From contig VGXC01000011.1 of assembly GCA_016873495.1 (NCBI GenBank), forward strand, positions 22,114 through 86,113: 64,000 nucleotides of DNA. Reading direction: 5' to 3'. Numbering within the stretch: position 1 is the first letter of the stretch; each line of letters starts with the position of its first letter. The notes below the pieces were generated by a model. It had not been told where the DNA came from, searched no databases, and worked only from the letters and a program-made list of their open reading frames with translations. Origin of the DNA: Nitrospira sp. Its GTDB lineage: Bacteria > Nitrospirota > Nitrospiria > Nitrospirales > Nitrospiraceae. A program made the translations under genes and the position numbers. Below, piece by piece: positions 25,498-33,847 of this stretch.

Positions 25498-26871
25498 TGC
25501 TTCCCCGCCGCGCTCACGTTTGGCGAGCGCTTCGCTGAGCGGTTTGACGAAGGGCAATTTCGTGAGGAGTTGCCGGTGCGAGATCGATTCGACCGCGCGC
25601 GCTTCGCCGAAGGTCCCCAGTAACGTGAGGGACACGATCAGCCGGAGGAGACCGGAGAGGAAAAAGACCATCGGTAAATTCGAGGCCAGATGCACGTTCA
25701 CGCCGGCCCAATGAATTTCCGCAGGCGTCACGGTTGCCAACCAGCCACCTATCATGGCGCCGACGAACCAGCCGATAGCGTTGATCGTATGCCAGACCGC
25801 GACGCCTTTCGCCCGGTCTTCCGCGCGCACGGCGTCGAAGACGTAATTCTGAAGACCGAGCGCGAGACCCGCCCAGACGATGCCTCCCAATAAATTTACG
25901 AGGACGAGGAACGCCAGGTTGGTGGAGAGCAGGTAGAGCATGGGCAACACCGGCACCGCGAGCCCGGTCACCACCATGAGCTTTTTGTTCCCATACCGAT
26001 CGCTGATCGCGCCCCAGGGTTTGAGCGTGAGGAACTGTCCCAGGACGCCGGCCGCCAGCCAGGTTCCATATTCCAGATAGGTGAAGTGCAGGTCCCGGAT
26101 CATATAAATCACAAAATAGGGACCGGCGATCAGAACGCAGACGTGCATGAGACCGGAAAACAGCAGAAACCGCTTGAAGTTCACGCTGCGCTCGTGGCGT
26201 AAAAAGTCCAGGACGTGCACCTCCGCTTCGCGCGTGGAGGCCGCTGTGGCCTCGTCGATGCGGGCCAGGGCGGAGGTGGAGCCGGCCCTGGCTGCGGCAG
26301 CCAGGAGGAAAATGACGGCGAATCCGGCCCAGGGCCAGGGATTGTCCTGGGTCTGGACCGATTGGAGAATCAGCCCGGCCAGGCAGAGGGCCGAGAAGTT
26401 GGTGACGGCCATGATTTTAGCCCGGCGGGCGAAATAGGCTCCGCGCTCGTTGGGTTCAAGCAAATCCGTGATAAGGCTGTGCCAGGCCGGCACGATGAAA
26501 TGGCCCAAGGCGAAATAAACCACTGCGCAGGCAATCAGCAACCAGGCTCCGTATTCGGGAACCATGAGAGGCAGAGCCACGAGCGGCAACCAAAAGAACG
26601 TCTGACTGCCGGCGCCCGCCAGTATGATCGTCTTGCGGTGCCGGAGTCGGTTCAGCACTTTGACCGAGATCAACTGGGCCCAGGTTCCCACCAGCTGGGG
26701 AAGGGCCGACAGCAGCCCGATCTGCAAAGGGGTGGCATGGAGAAGCAGGGCGAAGGCGGAGAGATAGTTCTCCCCGCCGCCTTGCACGGCGGCGTAAAAG
26801 GCTCCGTCGCGAAGGCCGGCGCGCCGGCTTTGTTCTCGTATGTCGTATTGGTCGTCCGTCGTGTTACTCAT
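25495..26871 (-). CDS. MFS transporter
   Basis: About 458 residues with roughly 12 hydrophobic helices, typical of the major facilitator superfamily. The N-terminus YDIREQSRRAGLRDGAFYAAVQGGGENYLSAF is followed by the first helices, and the loop WGAISDRYGNKKLM is an MFS loop motif. The substrate is not evident. The ATG at 26869-26871 was chosen at the start of the conserved part; upstream in-frame codons are basic, low in complexity and probably untranslated. A divergent gene of unknown function starts at 27033. Confidence 0.88.
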   Translation of the reverse strand: MSNTTDDQYDIREQSRRAGLRDGAFYAAVQGGGENYLSAFALLLHATPLQIGLLSALPQLVGTWAQLISVKVLNRLRHRKTIILAGAGSQTFFWLPLVALPLMVPEYGAWLLIACAVVYFALGHFIVPAWHSLITDLLEPNERGAYFARRAKIMAVTNFSALCLAGLILQSVQTQDNPWPWAGFAVIFLLAAAARAGSTSALARIDEATAASTREAEVHVLDFLRHERSVNFKRFLLFSGLMHVCVLIAGPYFVIYMIRDLHFTYLEYGTWLAAGVLGQFLTLKPWGAISDRYGNKKLMVVTGLAVPVLPMLYLLSTNLAFLVLVNLLGGIVWAGLALGLQNYVFDAVRAEDRAKGVAVWHTINAIGWFVGAMIGGWLATVTPAEIHWAGVNVHLASNLPMVFFLSGLLRLIVSLTLLGTFGEARAVESISHRQLLTKLPFVKPLSEALAKRERGGEA

Positions 26872-27032
26872 CCGGTCTTCCACTGTGCCATGAGCCGTGA
26901 AGGAGGGCGCATTCGATGGTGCGCGGCCGACTCTGCGGAGGGCGAAGAACCGACTGGTATTATTATAGCAGAGGGTGTTCGCCGTCGGTGGCGACAGTTG
27001 CAATGCACACCCTCTTGCAGTAGGCTATTTTT

Positions 27033-27692
27033 ATGAAGGGAATCGGGGTTGCGAGGCTTTGCATGCTCGGAAGAGGGGCGAATCGGCTGCCCGCGTTGGC
27101 GCTTGTGTGCGCCTTCATAGCAGGCGGGGCGGGGGCGGTCGAGTCGCGCGAGTTGCTGGCTCCAAAGGAACAAGCGGATACGTCCGTGGACGAGACCAAG
27201 ATGCCATCCCTGGACCTGCAGAAGCGCAATGTGCCGCAATCGCTGTTCACCTGGATTGTCATGGCCAAGGGGTATGAAGTGGAGTGGGACACGTTCGGCC
27301 GCAAGGGCTGGTACACTCAGGACCCCCGCCTGAAGCCGGTCGAGCCGGGCACGTCCGTGTTTCCTCCGGATACCCCGTCTATCTATATCGTGTTTGAAGT
27401 GCCTCCGCTGGAAGATCCCGCGACATTCGGCGCGATATGGTTTTTGGAGGATGCCCAGGGTAAATTGTCGGAACAGCCGGTGGGGAAGGATTCCCTGTTC
27501 GTGCCCTGGCACGAGAAACAGGGATTTTTGGAATTGAAGAAGCCGGTCGATGGGTGGAAGCAGGGCTCCTATCTGGTGAAGATCTTCATCAGCCCGGAGG
27601 GGCAACAGTCGTTCCATGCGGTCAATCAGGTCGGGACCATGCGCTTCCAGATCAGCGACCAGCCCGCCAAGTCCGCCGCTCCTCCCAAGTAA
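27033..27692 (+). CDS. Exported protein of unknown function
   Basis: 219 residues with a signal peptide (LPALALVCAFIAGGAGA). The mature part is mainly beta-strand, with YIVFEVPPLEDPATFGAIWFLEDAQGK and GSYLVKIFISPEG, which suggests an immunoglobulin-like or C2-like fold. It ends in a low-complexity AKSAAPPK tail. I do not recognise the family. A TATTAT/TATAGC stretch near 26958-26970 could be its promoter. The FmdB-like gene follows after 32 bases. Confidence 0.68.
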   Translation: MKGIGVARLCMLGRGANRLPALALVCAFIAGGAGAVESRELLAPKEQADTSVDETKMPSLDLQKRNVPQSLFTWIVMAKGYEVEWDTFGRKGWYTQDPRLKPVEPGTSVFPPDTPSIYIVFEVPPLEDPATFGAIWFLEDAQGKLSEQPVGKDSLFVPWHEKQGFLELKKPVDGWKQGSYLVKIFISPEGQQSFHAVNQVGTMRFQISDQPAKSAAPPK

Positions 27693-27724
27693 TCTTCATC
27701 TTGCAGCGGAAATAGCGAGGCGTT

Positions 27725-28000
27725 ATGCCGATGTATGAATACATGGCGGAGCGGTGCCTGCGTCAGCCGCCTTGTGCGCGGCGCAAGGAATATCTGCAGC
27801 GCATGACCGAGGCGAGTTTGACCGCCTGTCGGGAATGCGGCGCGCCGATCACGAGGATCTTTTCTTCCTTTGCCGCCCGGTCGGGAGCCGTGGGGGGCTC
27901 GTCTCCGGATCCGACCCCCTTGAACATCACGGGCATGCCGGCTCCGTCGAATATGGGAGATGGCGCGGGCGGCGAGGGGCCCTGCGGGCACGAGCATTGA
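27725..28000 (+). CDS. FmdB-like small zinc-ribbon protein lacking the first knuckle
   Basis: 91 residues. The N-terminus MPMYEYMAERC resembles FmdB-type regulators (MPxYEYxCxxC), and the later LTACRECGAPITRIFSSFA matches their second knuckle. The first CxxC is not present, because the tyrosine is followed by MAERC and no paired cysteine. Only one CxxC remains, so zinc binding would need other ligands or a dimer. The glycine/proline-rich C-terminus ends in CGHEH. Confidence 0.7.
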   Translation: MPMYEYMAERCLRQPPCARRKEYLQRMTEASLTACRECGAPITRIFSSFAARSGAVGGSSPDPTPLNITGMPAPSNMGDGAGGEGPCGHEH

Positions 28001-28008
28001 GCTGCGAA

Positions 28009-28375
28009 GAGCTGATGGCAAATAGCTGATGGCCGGCCGCTGGAGGATTAAATGAAAGTGACGGACCCGGAAAAGCTGGCGCTGCTGTATGAGCGGTTTA
28101 AGGATGTGTGTCTGGTCGAAAAGGAAGTGTGGAAGGAAATATTTCTGCCGCGCGACGCGGGGAAAGGAATGATCCTGACCAACGTTCAGGATCGCTACGA
28201 CGTCGTTATCGACGATCCGGCCATCGAGGATACGCTGGACGCCAATATCCCCCTCGGCGGAAAATCCCTCGCGGCCGCCATCCAACAGTACCGAGAGCAC
28301 ATCGGCTTCATCAAGAAAAGCTAGCCATCAGCCGTCAGCTACCCGCTCTTAGGGAGAAGCTGAAGGCTGACCGCT
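28009..28375. repeat. AGCTGA-type dispersed intergenic repeat pair
   Basis: Two direct copies of AGCTGATGG lie at 28009-28035. After the 28052-28324 gene, an inverted pair AGCCATCAGCCGTCAGCT (28323-28340) and AGCTGAAGGCTGACCGCT (28358-28375) can pair at 15 of 18 positions. The motif family is the same on both sides of the small gene. It sits between convergent genes and may act as a terminator or simply be a dispersed palindromic repeat. Confidence 0.6.
28052..28324 (+). CDS. Small hypothetical protein
   Basis: 90 residues, acidic, no signal peptide or metal motif. The N-terminus KVTDPEKLALLYERFKDVCLVEKEVWKEIF looks helical and is followed by a short beta region (DRYDVVIDDP). A ribosome binding site GGAGGA is at 28040-28045. 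The direct repeats AGCTGATGG occur just upstream (28009-28035). No family is recognised. Confidence 0.65.
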   Translation: MKVTDPEKLALLYERFKDVCLVEKEVWKEIFLPRDAGKGMILTNVQDRYDVVIDDPAIEDTLDANIPLGGKSLAAAIQQYREHIGFIKKS

Positions 28376-28380
28376 GAGAG

Positions 28381-28995
28381 CTATTGTTTCACCAGTTCCC
28401 GTTCCACGTCGCGCACGATCTCGTCGGCCAGGGGCTTCGTCCGGTGCTGGTAGCGGGCCACGACGTTGCCTTTCCGGTCCACGAGATACTTCTGGAAGTT
28501 CCACTCCACTTCGCCGGGAAACGGACTCTGTTCGGTGAGGTAGCGGTAGAGGGGGTGTTTGTCGCCGCCCTTCACGCTGATCTTCGTGAACAGTGGAAAG
28601 GTCAGGCTGTACTTGGTGTAGCAGAAGTTCTTGATTTCCTGGTTGGTGCCCGGCTCCTGCTGGCCGAAATTGTTGGCGGGAAAGGCCAGAATTTCAAGCC
28701 CCTTCGCCTGGTAGCGCTCGTACATCTCCTGCATGTCCCCGTACTGAGGGGTGTTCCCGCAGAAACTGGCGGTGTTGACCAGCAACAGAACCTTGCCCTT
28801 GAACTGGCCGAGCGAGACGGGTTTGCCGTCGATGTCGTTCAACGTGAAGTCGTACACAGACCCGGTTTGTGAGGCCATCAGGATCGGTCCTTTCCCGCCC
28901 GGCGGTTCCTCCGCCAGAGAATAACTTGGACTGCAACTCAGCACGAACCCCATCAACAACCACAAGTGTCTGGCGCTGACATTGGTGCTGTGCAT
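28381..28995 (-). CDS. Exported glutathione peroxidase family protein
   Basis: 204 residues with a signal peptide (LWLLMGFVLSCSPSYSLA) and then the GPx/thioredoxin fold. The catalytic cysteine is in VNTASFCGNTPQY (Cys, not Sec). FPANNFGQQEPG supplies glutamine, and VEWNFQKYLVD supplies tryptophan and asparagine of the tetrad. A periplasmic thiol peroxidase that removes H2O2 or lipid hydroperoxides is expected, probably thioredoxin-like in reductant. A secreted GPx is less common than a cytosolic one. Confidence 0.9.
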   Translation of the reverse strand: MHSTNVSARHLWLLMGFVLSCSPSYSLAEEPPGGKGPILMASQTGSVYDFTLNDIDGKPVSLGQFKGKVLLLVNTASFCGNTPQYGDMQEMYERYQAKGLEILAFPANNFGQQEPGTNQEIKNFCYTKYSLTFPLFTKISVKGGDKHPLYRYLTEQSPFPGEVEWNFQKYLVDRKGNVVARYQHRTKPLADEIVRDVERELVKQ

Positions 28996-29010
28996 GGAAG
29001 CCCCCTCTGC

Positions 29011-29898
29011 TTATGACAGGCGCTGGAGCGCCGCAATCCGCTCTTCGATCGGCGGATGGGTGGCGAACAGGTGCATGAACCCGTTCGACTTGCCGGAAAT
29101 CTTCATCGTGGCCAGGGCGTCCTGGGTGGTGTATTCCACCTGGGCCCGGTTGACCCACCGGTCGATGGCCCGCAGCGCCGAAATCATTCCGTCGCGCCCG
29201 TAGGCCTTGGCGGAAAACGCGTCGGCTCCGAACTCCCGCCGGCGCGAGAACCAGCTGATCGGGATCATGGCCAGGAAGGACAGGACGATCTGCAGGAACA
29301 TGTAGACGCCGAAGGCCAGCATCTCGTTGCGCTCGGCGAGGTTCCGATAGACCCAGCGGCTGATGAAGTACACGAACGTATTCATCAGGCCGGCGAGAAC
29401 CGTCGTGGTGAACATGTCGCCGTTGTAGACATGGCCCATTTCGTGGGCCAGGACCGCCCGCACTTCCTGCTCGTTGAGGTTGCTCAACAACCCGGTGGAC
29501 ACGGCCACCATCGAATTGTTCTTCGTAGGACCCGTGGCGAACGCGTTCGGGTCTTCTCCTTCATAGACCCAGACTTCCGGCATCTTAATGCCGACCCGCT
29601 GGGCGATGTCCTGCACCGTCGAATAGATCACGTGCTCGGCCTGAGACTTGGGCTGGGTGATCTGATAGCACTCCAGCATGGAACGAGCCATTTGCTTGGA
29701 GAACGCCAGACTGAGGAACGCGCCCCCGAATCCGATAACCATGGCCCAGACCAGATCCTGCTGGTTGACCGCTCCGCGGACATCGATGCCGAAGGCCGGC
29801 AGGATAAAATTGACCAGCACATGGAACGAGATCGACAACGTCACGAAAATCAATACGTTGGCGATCAGTAACAGCGCCATGCCCTTCAACCACTTCAT
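29011..29898 (-). CDS. htpX: Heat-shock membrane protease HtpX
   Basis: 295 residues. It has two N-terminal membrane helices, then the zinc motif HEMGH in VLAHEMGHVYNGDM, two further helices, and the third zinc ligand in RREFGADAFSAK. HtpX degrades misfolded inner-membrane proteins. The ATG at 29896-29898 follows GGAGGGATGAC; an in-frame codon 18 bases earlier is less likely. A TATAAT box on the minus strand (29991-29996) lies about 95 bases upstream. Confidence 0.95.
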   Translation of the reverse strand: MKWLKGMALLLIANVLIFVTLSISFHVLVNFILPAFGIDVRGAVNQQDLVWAMVIGFGGAFLSLAFSKQMARSMLECYQITQPKSQAEHVIYSTVQDIAQRVGIKMPEVWVYEGEDPNAFATGPTKNNSMVAVSTGLLSNLNEQEVRAVLAHEMGHVYNGDMFTTTVLAGLMNTFVYFISRWVYRNLAERNEMLAFGVYMFLQIVLSFLAMIPISWFSRRREFGADAFSAKAYGRDGMISALRAIDRWVNRAQVEYTTQDALATMKISGKSNGFMHLFATHPPIEERIAALQRLS

Positions 29899-30174
29899 GT
29901 CATCCCTCCATAACAAACATGCTTGGGTCCTGCATTCTGCCTCTTGCCTATGCCAGTATTTACGGTGCGATATCAGACTTGCCGAGTTCTATTATACAAG
30001 CCCCAGGGCGAAAAAACATCTGCGGGCCTATCCTTGGTGGCCATGTTGGAGATGTAGATAACGCCGTTCCTCGGTTCGTCAAGACTCCACCTGAGCTTTC
30101 AGATGGGCCAAGTTGCTGATTCCTTGGGTCGAATCGGTTGACGTCCCCGACTGCTTCTGTTACTAGAGAGGGCT

Positions 30175-30597
30175 ATGAACGATCCTCGTGTCTCCCGCGC
30201 TCTTTGGGCCAGAACGATCCTATTGATAGTGCTTGTCGCCTGGGTCAATGCCGTTTCCGTGGCTTGGGCCGGAGAGCCGACGACCCTGGAGCCGGGCACC
30301 GATGGGGTCCAACGGGCCACCATCATCCTGGACAGTTATTCATACAGTCCCGACCGTCTGATCGTTCTGGCAGGCAAGCCGGTGGAGTTGACGCTGACCA
30401 GCGTCACGACGATCACGCCGCATAACTTTATCATCAAAGAACTGGCCGTTGAGCAGGACGTCGGCGCGGGAAAGACCGTGACCGTCCGCTTCACGCCCAT
30501 GCAGCCAGGCGTCTACCTGTTCTATTGCGACAAGAAGCTGCTGTTCCTGCCTAGCCATCGTGAAAAAGGCATGGAAGGTCGGCTGGAAGTCCGTTAG
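30175..30597 (+). CDS. Exported cupredoxin-like copper protein
   Basis: 140 residues with a signal peptide (ILLIVLVAWVNAVSVAWA). The mature part has strands and the type-1 copper pattern: His in TPHNFII, then Cys in YLFYCDKK, His in LPSHREKG and Met in GME. That is the H...C...H...M set of a blue-copper site, though the loop between Cys and His is long. It may shuttle electrons in the periplasm. It starts 12 bases before the squalene/phytoene synthase, but their functions look unrelated. Confidence 0.8.
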   Translation: MNDPRVSRALWARTILLIVLVAWVNAVSVAWAGEPTTLEPGTDGVQRATIILDSYSYSPDRLIVLAGKPVELTLTSVTTITPHNFIIKELAVEQDVGAGKTVTVRFTPMQPGVYLFYCDKKLLFLPSHREKGMEGRLEVR

Positions 30598-30609
30598 GAA
30601 GCGACCAGC

Positions 30610-31662
30610 GTGGCTGCTGCCGTCCATACCGCTGCGCACAGGCATCTGCTGCTGATCGATCTCCTCAAGCGGGTCTCCCGGTCTTTTTTCCTCACCTTGA
30701 ACGTGCTCCCCCGTTGCGTGCGGGACCAGATTGGGCTGGCCTATCTCTTTGCCAGGGCGGCCGATACGATCGCCGATACGGACCTCATCGATCGGGAACG
30801 GCGCTTGCTGTTCTTGGAGCAGTTCAGGCACCAGTTCGAGACGGATGAGGTTTCATGGAGCGAGGTGCACGCGATCCAGGCTGCTGTAGCGCCTCATCAG
30901 GTTGAGTCTGCCGAACGCCGGCTATTGGAGCAGCTGGAAGACTGCTTCCGCCTGTATCTGGAGCTTGAGGACGACGACCAGGCCCGCATCCGCACGTTGA
31001 TGGGCACCTTGACCAATGGGATGGTCATGGACCTGCAATCCTTCCCGGGCGACAACCAGAGCCGGCTGACGGCGCTTCCGGCACTCGAGAACCTGGATCG
31101 CTACACCTATTATGTGGCCGGCTGCGTGGGTGAGTTCTGGACCGGGATGATGTGCGCCCACCTGCCGGCGCTCGCCGCCTGGGACGAGAAGCGCATGGCC
31201 GCCGTTGGGGTTCGATTCGGCAAAGGCCTCCAACTCACCAACATCCTCAAAGACCTGCCCCGCGATTTGCAGCGGGGGCGCTGTTATATGCCTGCCTCAT
31301 TGCTCCAGGAAGCAGGGCTGACGCCGAGCGACCTGCTGCGCAATGACAATTTACCCAAGGCTAAGCCGGTTCTAGACAAGCTCGTACGTCTGGCCTTGGA
31401 GCATTTGGATCAGGGCTGGCTCTATACGCTGGCGATCCCGAGGCGGGAAGTCCGGCTGCGGCTGGCCTGCATGTGGCCGATCCTCTTTGCCGGGGCGACC
31501 TTGCAGAGAATCGCTGCCTCGCCCGATTGGCTGGATGCGACGGCCAATCTCAAGATGCCGAAGGGGCAGGTCTACCGGATCATGGCGCTGACGACACTCA
31601 CGGGCGGCTGCGGCTATGTCGGGACGGCAATGTGGGGCCGGTTGCGGAAGCAGGTCGGCTGA
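30610..31662 (+). CDS. Squalene/phytoene synthase family protein
   Basis: 350 residues, GTG start. The first aspartate-rich motif is ARAADTIADT, and the second is TNILKDLPRDLQRGRCYMP, both of which bind magnesium-diphosphate of the prenyl substrates. It condenses two farnesyl- or geranylgeranyl-diphosphates; squalene for hopanoids or phytoene for carotenoids cannot be told apart here. The last 38 codons are duplicated at 32417-32533 behind a toxin-antitoxin pair. Confidence 0.92.
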   Translation: MAAAVHTAAHRHLLLIDLLKRVSRSFFLTLNVLPRCVRDQIGLAYLFARAADTIADTDLIDRERRLLFLEQFRHQFETDEVSWSEVHAIQAAVAPHQVESAERRLLEQLEDCFRLYLELEDDDQARIRTLMGTLTNGMVMDLQSFPGDNQSRLTALPALENLDRYTYYVAGCVGEFWTGMMCAHLPALAAWDEKRMAAVGVRFGKGLQLTNILKDLPRDLQRGRCYMPASLLQEAGLTPSDLLRNDNLPKAKPVLDKLVRLALEHLDQGWLYTLAIPRREVRLRLACMWPILFAGATLQRIAASPDWLDATANLKMPKGQVYRIMALTTLTGGCGYVGTAMWGRLRKQVG

Positions 31663-31689
31663 TGGGATCGCGCCGGTCGGCTTTGGCCA

Positions 31690-31718
31690 TTGACATATAC
31701 CCGTCCCTACTGTATGGT
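31690..31718 (+). promoter_or_regulatory. Toxin-antitoxin promoter
   Basis: TTGACA at 31690-31695, a 17-base spacer and TATGGT at 31713-31718, just upstream of the antitoxin gene (31726). The promoter lies after the synthase stop, so it belongs to the inserted cassette. CATAT at 31694-31698 and ATATG at 31725-31728 hint at a palindromic autoregulatory site. Confidence 0.6.
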
Positions 31719-31725
31719 TTTCCAT

Positions 31726-31953
31726 ATGAAGACAACCTTAGTCATTGACGATCGAGTCATGGCCAGGCTTCGGGAGGAGGCGGCTCGGCAGGGGAAGACG
31801 ATTTCGGAGCTTGTGGAAGCAGCTTTGCGCCTCATGCTTCAGGCGCAGAAGCCCAAGCCGGTCATCCCACCGCTTCCGTCGTTCCATGGCGGCGGATATC
31901 TGGTGGACATCGCCGATCGAGACGCCTTGTATCAGGCGATGGAAGGGCGCTAG
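31726..31953 (+). CDS. Ribbon-helix-helix antitoxin (VapB-like)
   Basis: 75 residues. The N-terminal MKTTLVIDDRVMARLREEAARQ matches the ribbon-helix-helix DNA-binding fold, with strand, helix and TISELVEAALRLML as second helix. The C-terminal tail is a proline-rich, probable toxin-binding region (PKPVIPPLPSFHGGG). It overlaps the PIN gene by one base. Both genes lie between the synthase and a fragment of its 3' end. Confidence 0.88.
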   Translation: MKTTLVIDDRVMARLREEAARQGKTISELVEAALRLMLQAQKPKPVIPPLPSFHGGGYLVDIADRDALYQAMEGR

Positions 31954-32390
31954 TGTTCGTCGTGGATACGAACGTGCTGGTCTATGCGGCTGACGCGGAC
32001 GCCCCGGCCTCCGATCGTTGCCGAACGTTGCTCGAAGAGTGGCGTCGTCAGCGATCCGCCTGGTATACGACGTGGAGTGTGTTCTATGAGTTTCTTCGAA
32101 TCGTGACCCACCCCCGTGTCTTGCGAACCCCCTGGACTGCTGGCCAGGCGTGGAGCTTCGTGGACGCGATGCTGGCCTCGCCGGCACTGGGTATCCTCAT
32201 CGAAACCGATCGCCACGCTGCGGTGGTCGATCAGGTTCTCCAAGAAATACCACACCTGAGCGGGAACGTGCTGCACGATGCGCACACAGCCGCCCTCATG
32301 CGCGAGCACGGCATCCGACGTATCTACACGCGTGACACCGACTTCCATCGCTTTCCCTTCCTCGAAGTCGTCGATCCATTAGCCACATAA
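31953..32390 (+). CDS. PIN-domain toxin (VapC-like)
   Basis: 145 residues, GTG start overlapping the antitoxin stop. The PIN acidic residues are visible: D in FVVDTNVLVY, E in VFYEFLRIV, D in NVLHDAHTAALM and D in YTRDTDFHRF. VapC toxins are RNases that cleave tRNA or rRNA and are silenced by VapB. The pair is a type II toxin-antitoxin system and is the only clear cargo of this insert. Confidence 0.93.
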   Translation: MFVVDTNVLVYAADADAPASDRCRTLLEEWRRQRSAWYTTWSVFYEFLRIVTHPRVLRTPWTAGQAWSFVDAMLASPALGILIETDRHAAVVDQVLQEIPHLSGNVLHDAHTAALMREHGIRRIYTRDTDFHRFPFLEVVDPLAT

Positions 32391-32416
32391 CCTCGCCGCC
32401 GAGGCGGACCGCGACG

Positions 32417-32533
32417 CTCAAGATGCCGAAGGGGCAGGTCTACCGGATCATGGCGCTGACGACACTCACGGGCGGCTGCGGCTACGTGGGGACGGCGCTG
32501 TGGGGCCGGCTCAGAAAACAAGTCGGCTGCTGA
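32417..32533 (+). pseudogene. Duplicate 3' end of the squalene/phytoene synthase gene
   Basis: 38 codons (LKMPKGQVYRIMALTT... to VGC stop) repeat the end of the synthase at 31549-31662. The first 68 bases (32417-32484 versus 31549-31616) are identical, and the rest diverges to roughly 75 percent. No start or earlier synthase domain precedes it. The remaining bases to 32754 contain no gene I can support; a minus-strand open frame (32511-32690) has a peptide-like tail but no family match. Confidence 0.85.
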
Positions 32534-32754
32534 ATATGGTCTCCAACTTGGTGCTCAGTTGTTCGACCCCATAGGGACGGGGACCTCGAAGAACCAGCCG
32601 GTGCACCGTCTCGTCGCGGCTGCAAGCTTGATGCTCGTTCTTCCTCGCCTTGTATGATCCTGCGATCACGCCCGTGGACAAAGCGCATCTTGATGTGTGG
32701 GATAGGCGGGTGAAAACAATGGCGTGTTGAGCAGCCGATTGAGAACGCCAAGGG

Positions 32755-33033
32755 CTACTTCTTCTGCGGCACCAGCATCTTCTCGCCTTTTCTGAAGACC
32801 GCATAGATCGCCTGCGACGGGCAGGCGTCCAGGCAGAGGCGGCAGCCTTCCAAGCAGCGGGAGGAATCGAATTTGAACGGCGGGGTGGAGAGCCAGGCGC
32901 CGGTCGGGCAGACCGGCATGCAGATGGACTGGTGCGTACAACGGTCGGGGTGACGGACGAGGTGATCGCGGATGACCATCATGGGCGTGACTCCTTCAAA
33001 CAGGGCTTTGGAGAACAGCTCCAGCATGTTCAT
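32755..33033 (-). CDS. 4Fe-4S ferredoxin-like protein
   Basis: 92 residues. The C-terminal cysteines CLEGCRLCLDACPSQAI fit a [4Fe-4S] ferredoxin motif. The first cluster reads CTHQSICMPVCPTGAW, which has unusual spacing (C-x5-C-x3-CP). The protein probably holds two clusters of the bacterial ferredoxin type, the first atypical. It is the last of a four-gene minus-strand group (33047-34264) that also has a 2Fe-2S-like protein. Confidence 0.8.
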   Translation of the reverse strand: MNMLELFSKALFEGVTPMMVIRDHLVRHPDRCTHQSICMPVCPTGAWLSTPPFKFDSSRCLEGCRLCLDACPSQAIYAVFRKGEKMLVPQKK

Positions 33034-33046
33034 GGCCGGGCGATCC

Positions 33047-33457
33047 TCATTTCCATTCTTTCACCAACTGGCGTAGCCGATCTTTGAGCTCGGGGATCTG
33101 TTCCAGATTGTTCTGGATAGCGCCGACGATTTTTTCCAGCCGGGCCGCCTTCAGCGCGTCCCGGTCCTTCTTCACCAGTCGATCGTACTCCCGATAGGCG
33201 TCCTGGTGCTTGGGTTCCAGCGCGGCCCGCGCGGTGCGCAGGCTCTCGCCGAGTTCATGAGGCTGCGCATCGAGCGGCGGGGCCACCACGAAGGATCCGT
33301 CGGTGAAGACCAGCGTCGCCGCCCCTGGCTTCGAAGGGAGGGGTGAAACGGCCTCGACGGTCTTGCCTTGAAGCGTCTCCCAGGAGCCGGTCAATCCGGG
33401 GAACTGCTTCATGAAGGAGACCTTTTCCATGTTGGCTTTCCATTTTTCCTCCGCCAT
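33047..33457 (-). CDS. Hypothetical protein
   Basis: About 136 residues, presumably cytosolic. A helical N-terminus (EEKWKANMEKVSFMKQFPGLTGSW) is followed by a small beta segment (GAATLVFTDGSFVVAPP) and two long charged helices (ALEPKHQDAYREYDRLVKKDRDALKAARLEKIVGAI). The ATG at 33455-33457 has GGAGG close upstream. It lies 13 bases from the ferredoxin and 27 from the next gene, so an operon is likely. No family is recognised. Confidence 0.7.
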   Translation of the reverse strand: MAEEKWKANMEKVSFMKQFPGLTGSWETLQGKTVEAVSPLPSKPGAATLVFTDGSFVVAPPLDAQPHELGESLRTARAALEPKHQDAYREYDRLVKKDRDALKAARLEKIVGAIQNNLEQIPELKDRLRQLVKEWK

Positions 33458-33484
33458 GCCGACCTCCAACCGGAACGAATCGCA

Positions 33485-33835
33485 CTACGATTTTGGCGGT
33501 GCTAATTTCTTCGGCGCGGGATGGTCCGGCATCAACAGGCGTTCGACGATCTCGCCTTTGACGACATGGCGTTCCATGATCTCGGTCACGTCCGCTTCCG
33601 ACCCGACCCAATACCAGACCCCCTCCGGATAGATCACGACACTGGGTCCGTACTCGCAATGGTCGAGGCAGCCGGCTTTATTGGCCCGGACGGTTCCTTT
33701 CAAGCCGAGGCGGTCCACTTCCTTTTTGAAAAAAGCGTGCAGCTTTTCCGATCCTTGATTGGCGCAGCAACCGCGAGGATCGTCTTTGGGCCGTTGGTTG
33801 ATGCAAACGAAAATATGACGCGTGAAGGTGGACAC
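33485..33835 (-). CDS. Thioredoxin-like 2Fe-2S ferredoxin
   Basis: 116 residues. HIFVCINQRP opens the family and GCCANQG follows, then VRANKAGCLDHCEYGPSVVIYPEGVWY. The four cysteines (C in FVC, C in GCC, C in GCLDHC twice) fit the thioredoxin-like [2Fe-2S] ferredoxin pattern. It probably transfers electrons. Neighbours in the same direction include a 4Fe-4S protein and a small zinc-cysteine protein. Confidence 0.88.
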   Translation of the reverse strand: MSTFTRHIFVCINQRPKDDPRGCCANQGSEKLHAFFKKEVDRLGLKGTVRANKAGCLDHCEYGPSVVIYPEGVWYWVGSEADVTEIMERHVVKGEIVERLLMPDHPAPKKLAPPKS

Positions 33836-33847
33836 GGGCCAGCGTTG

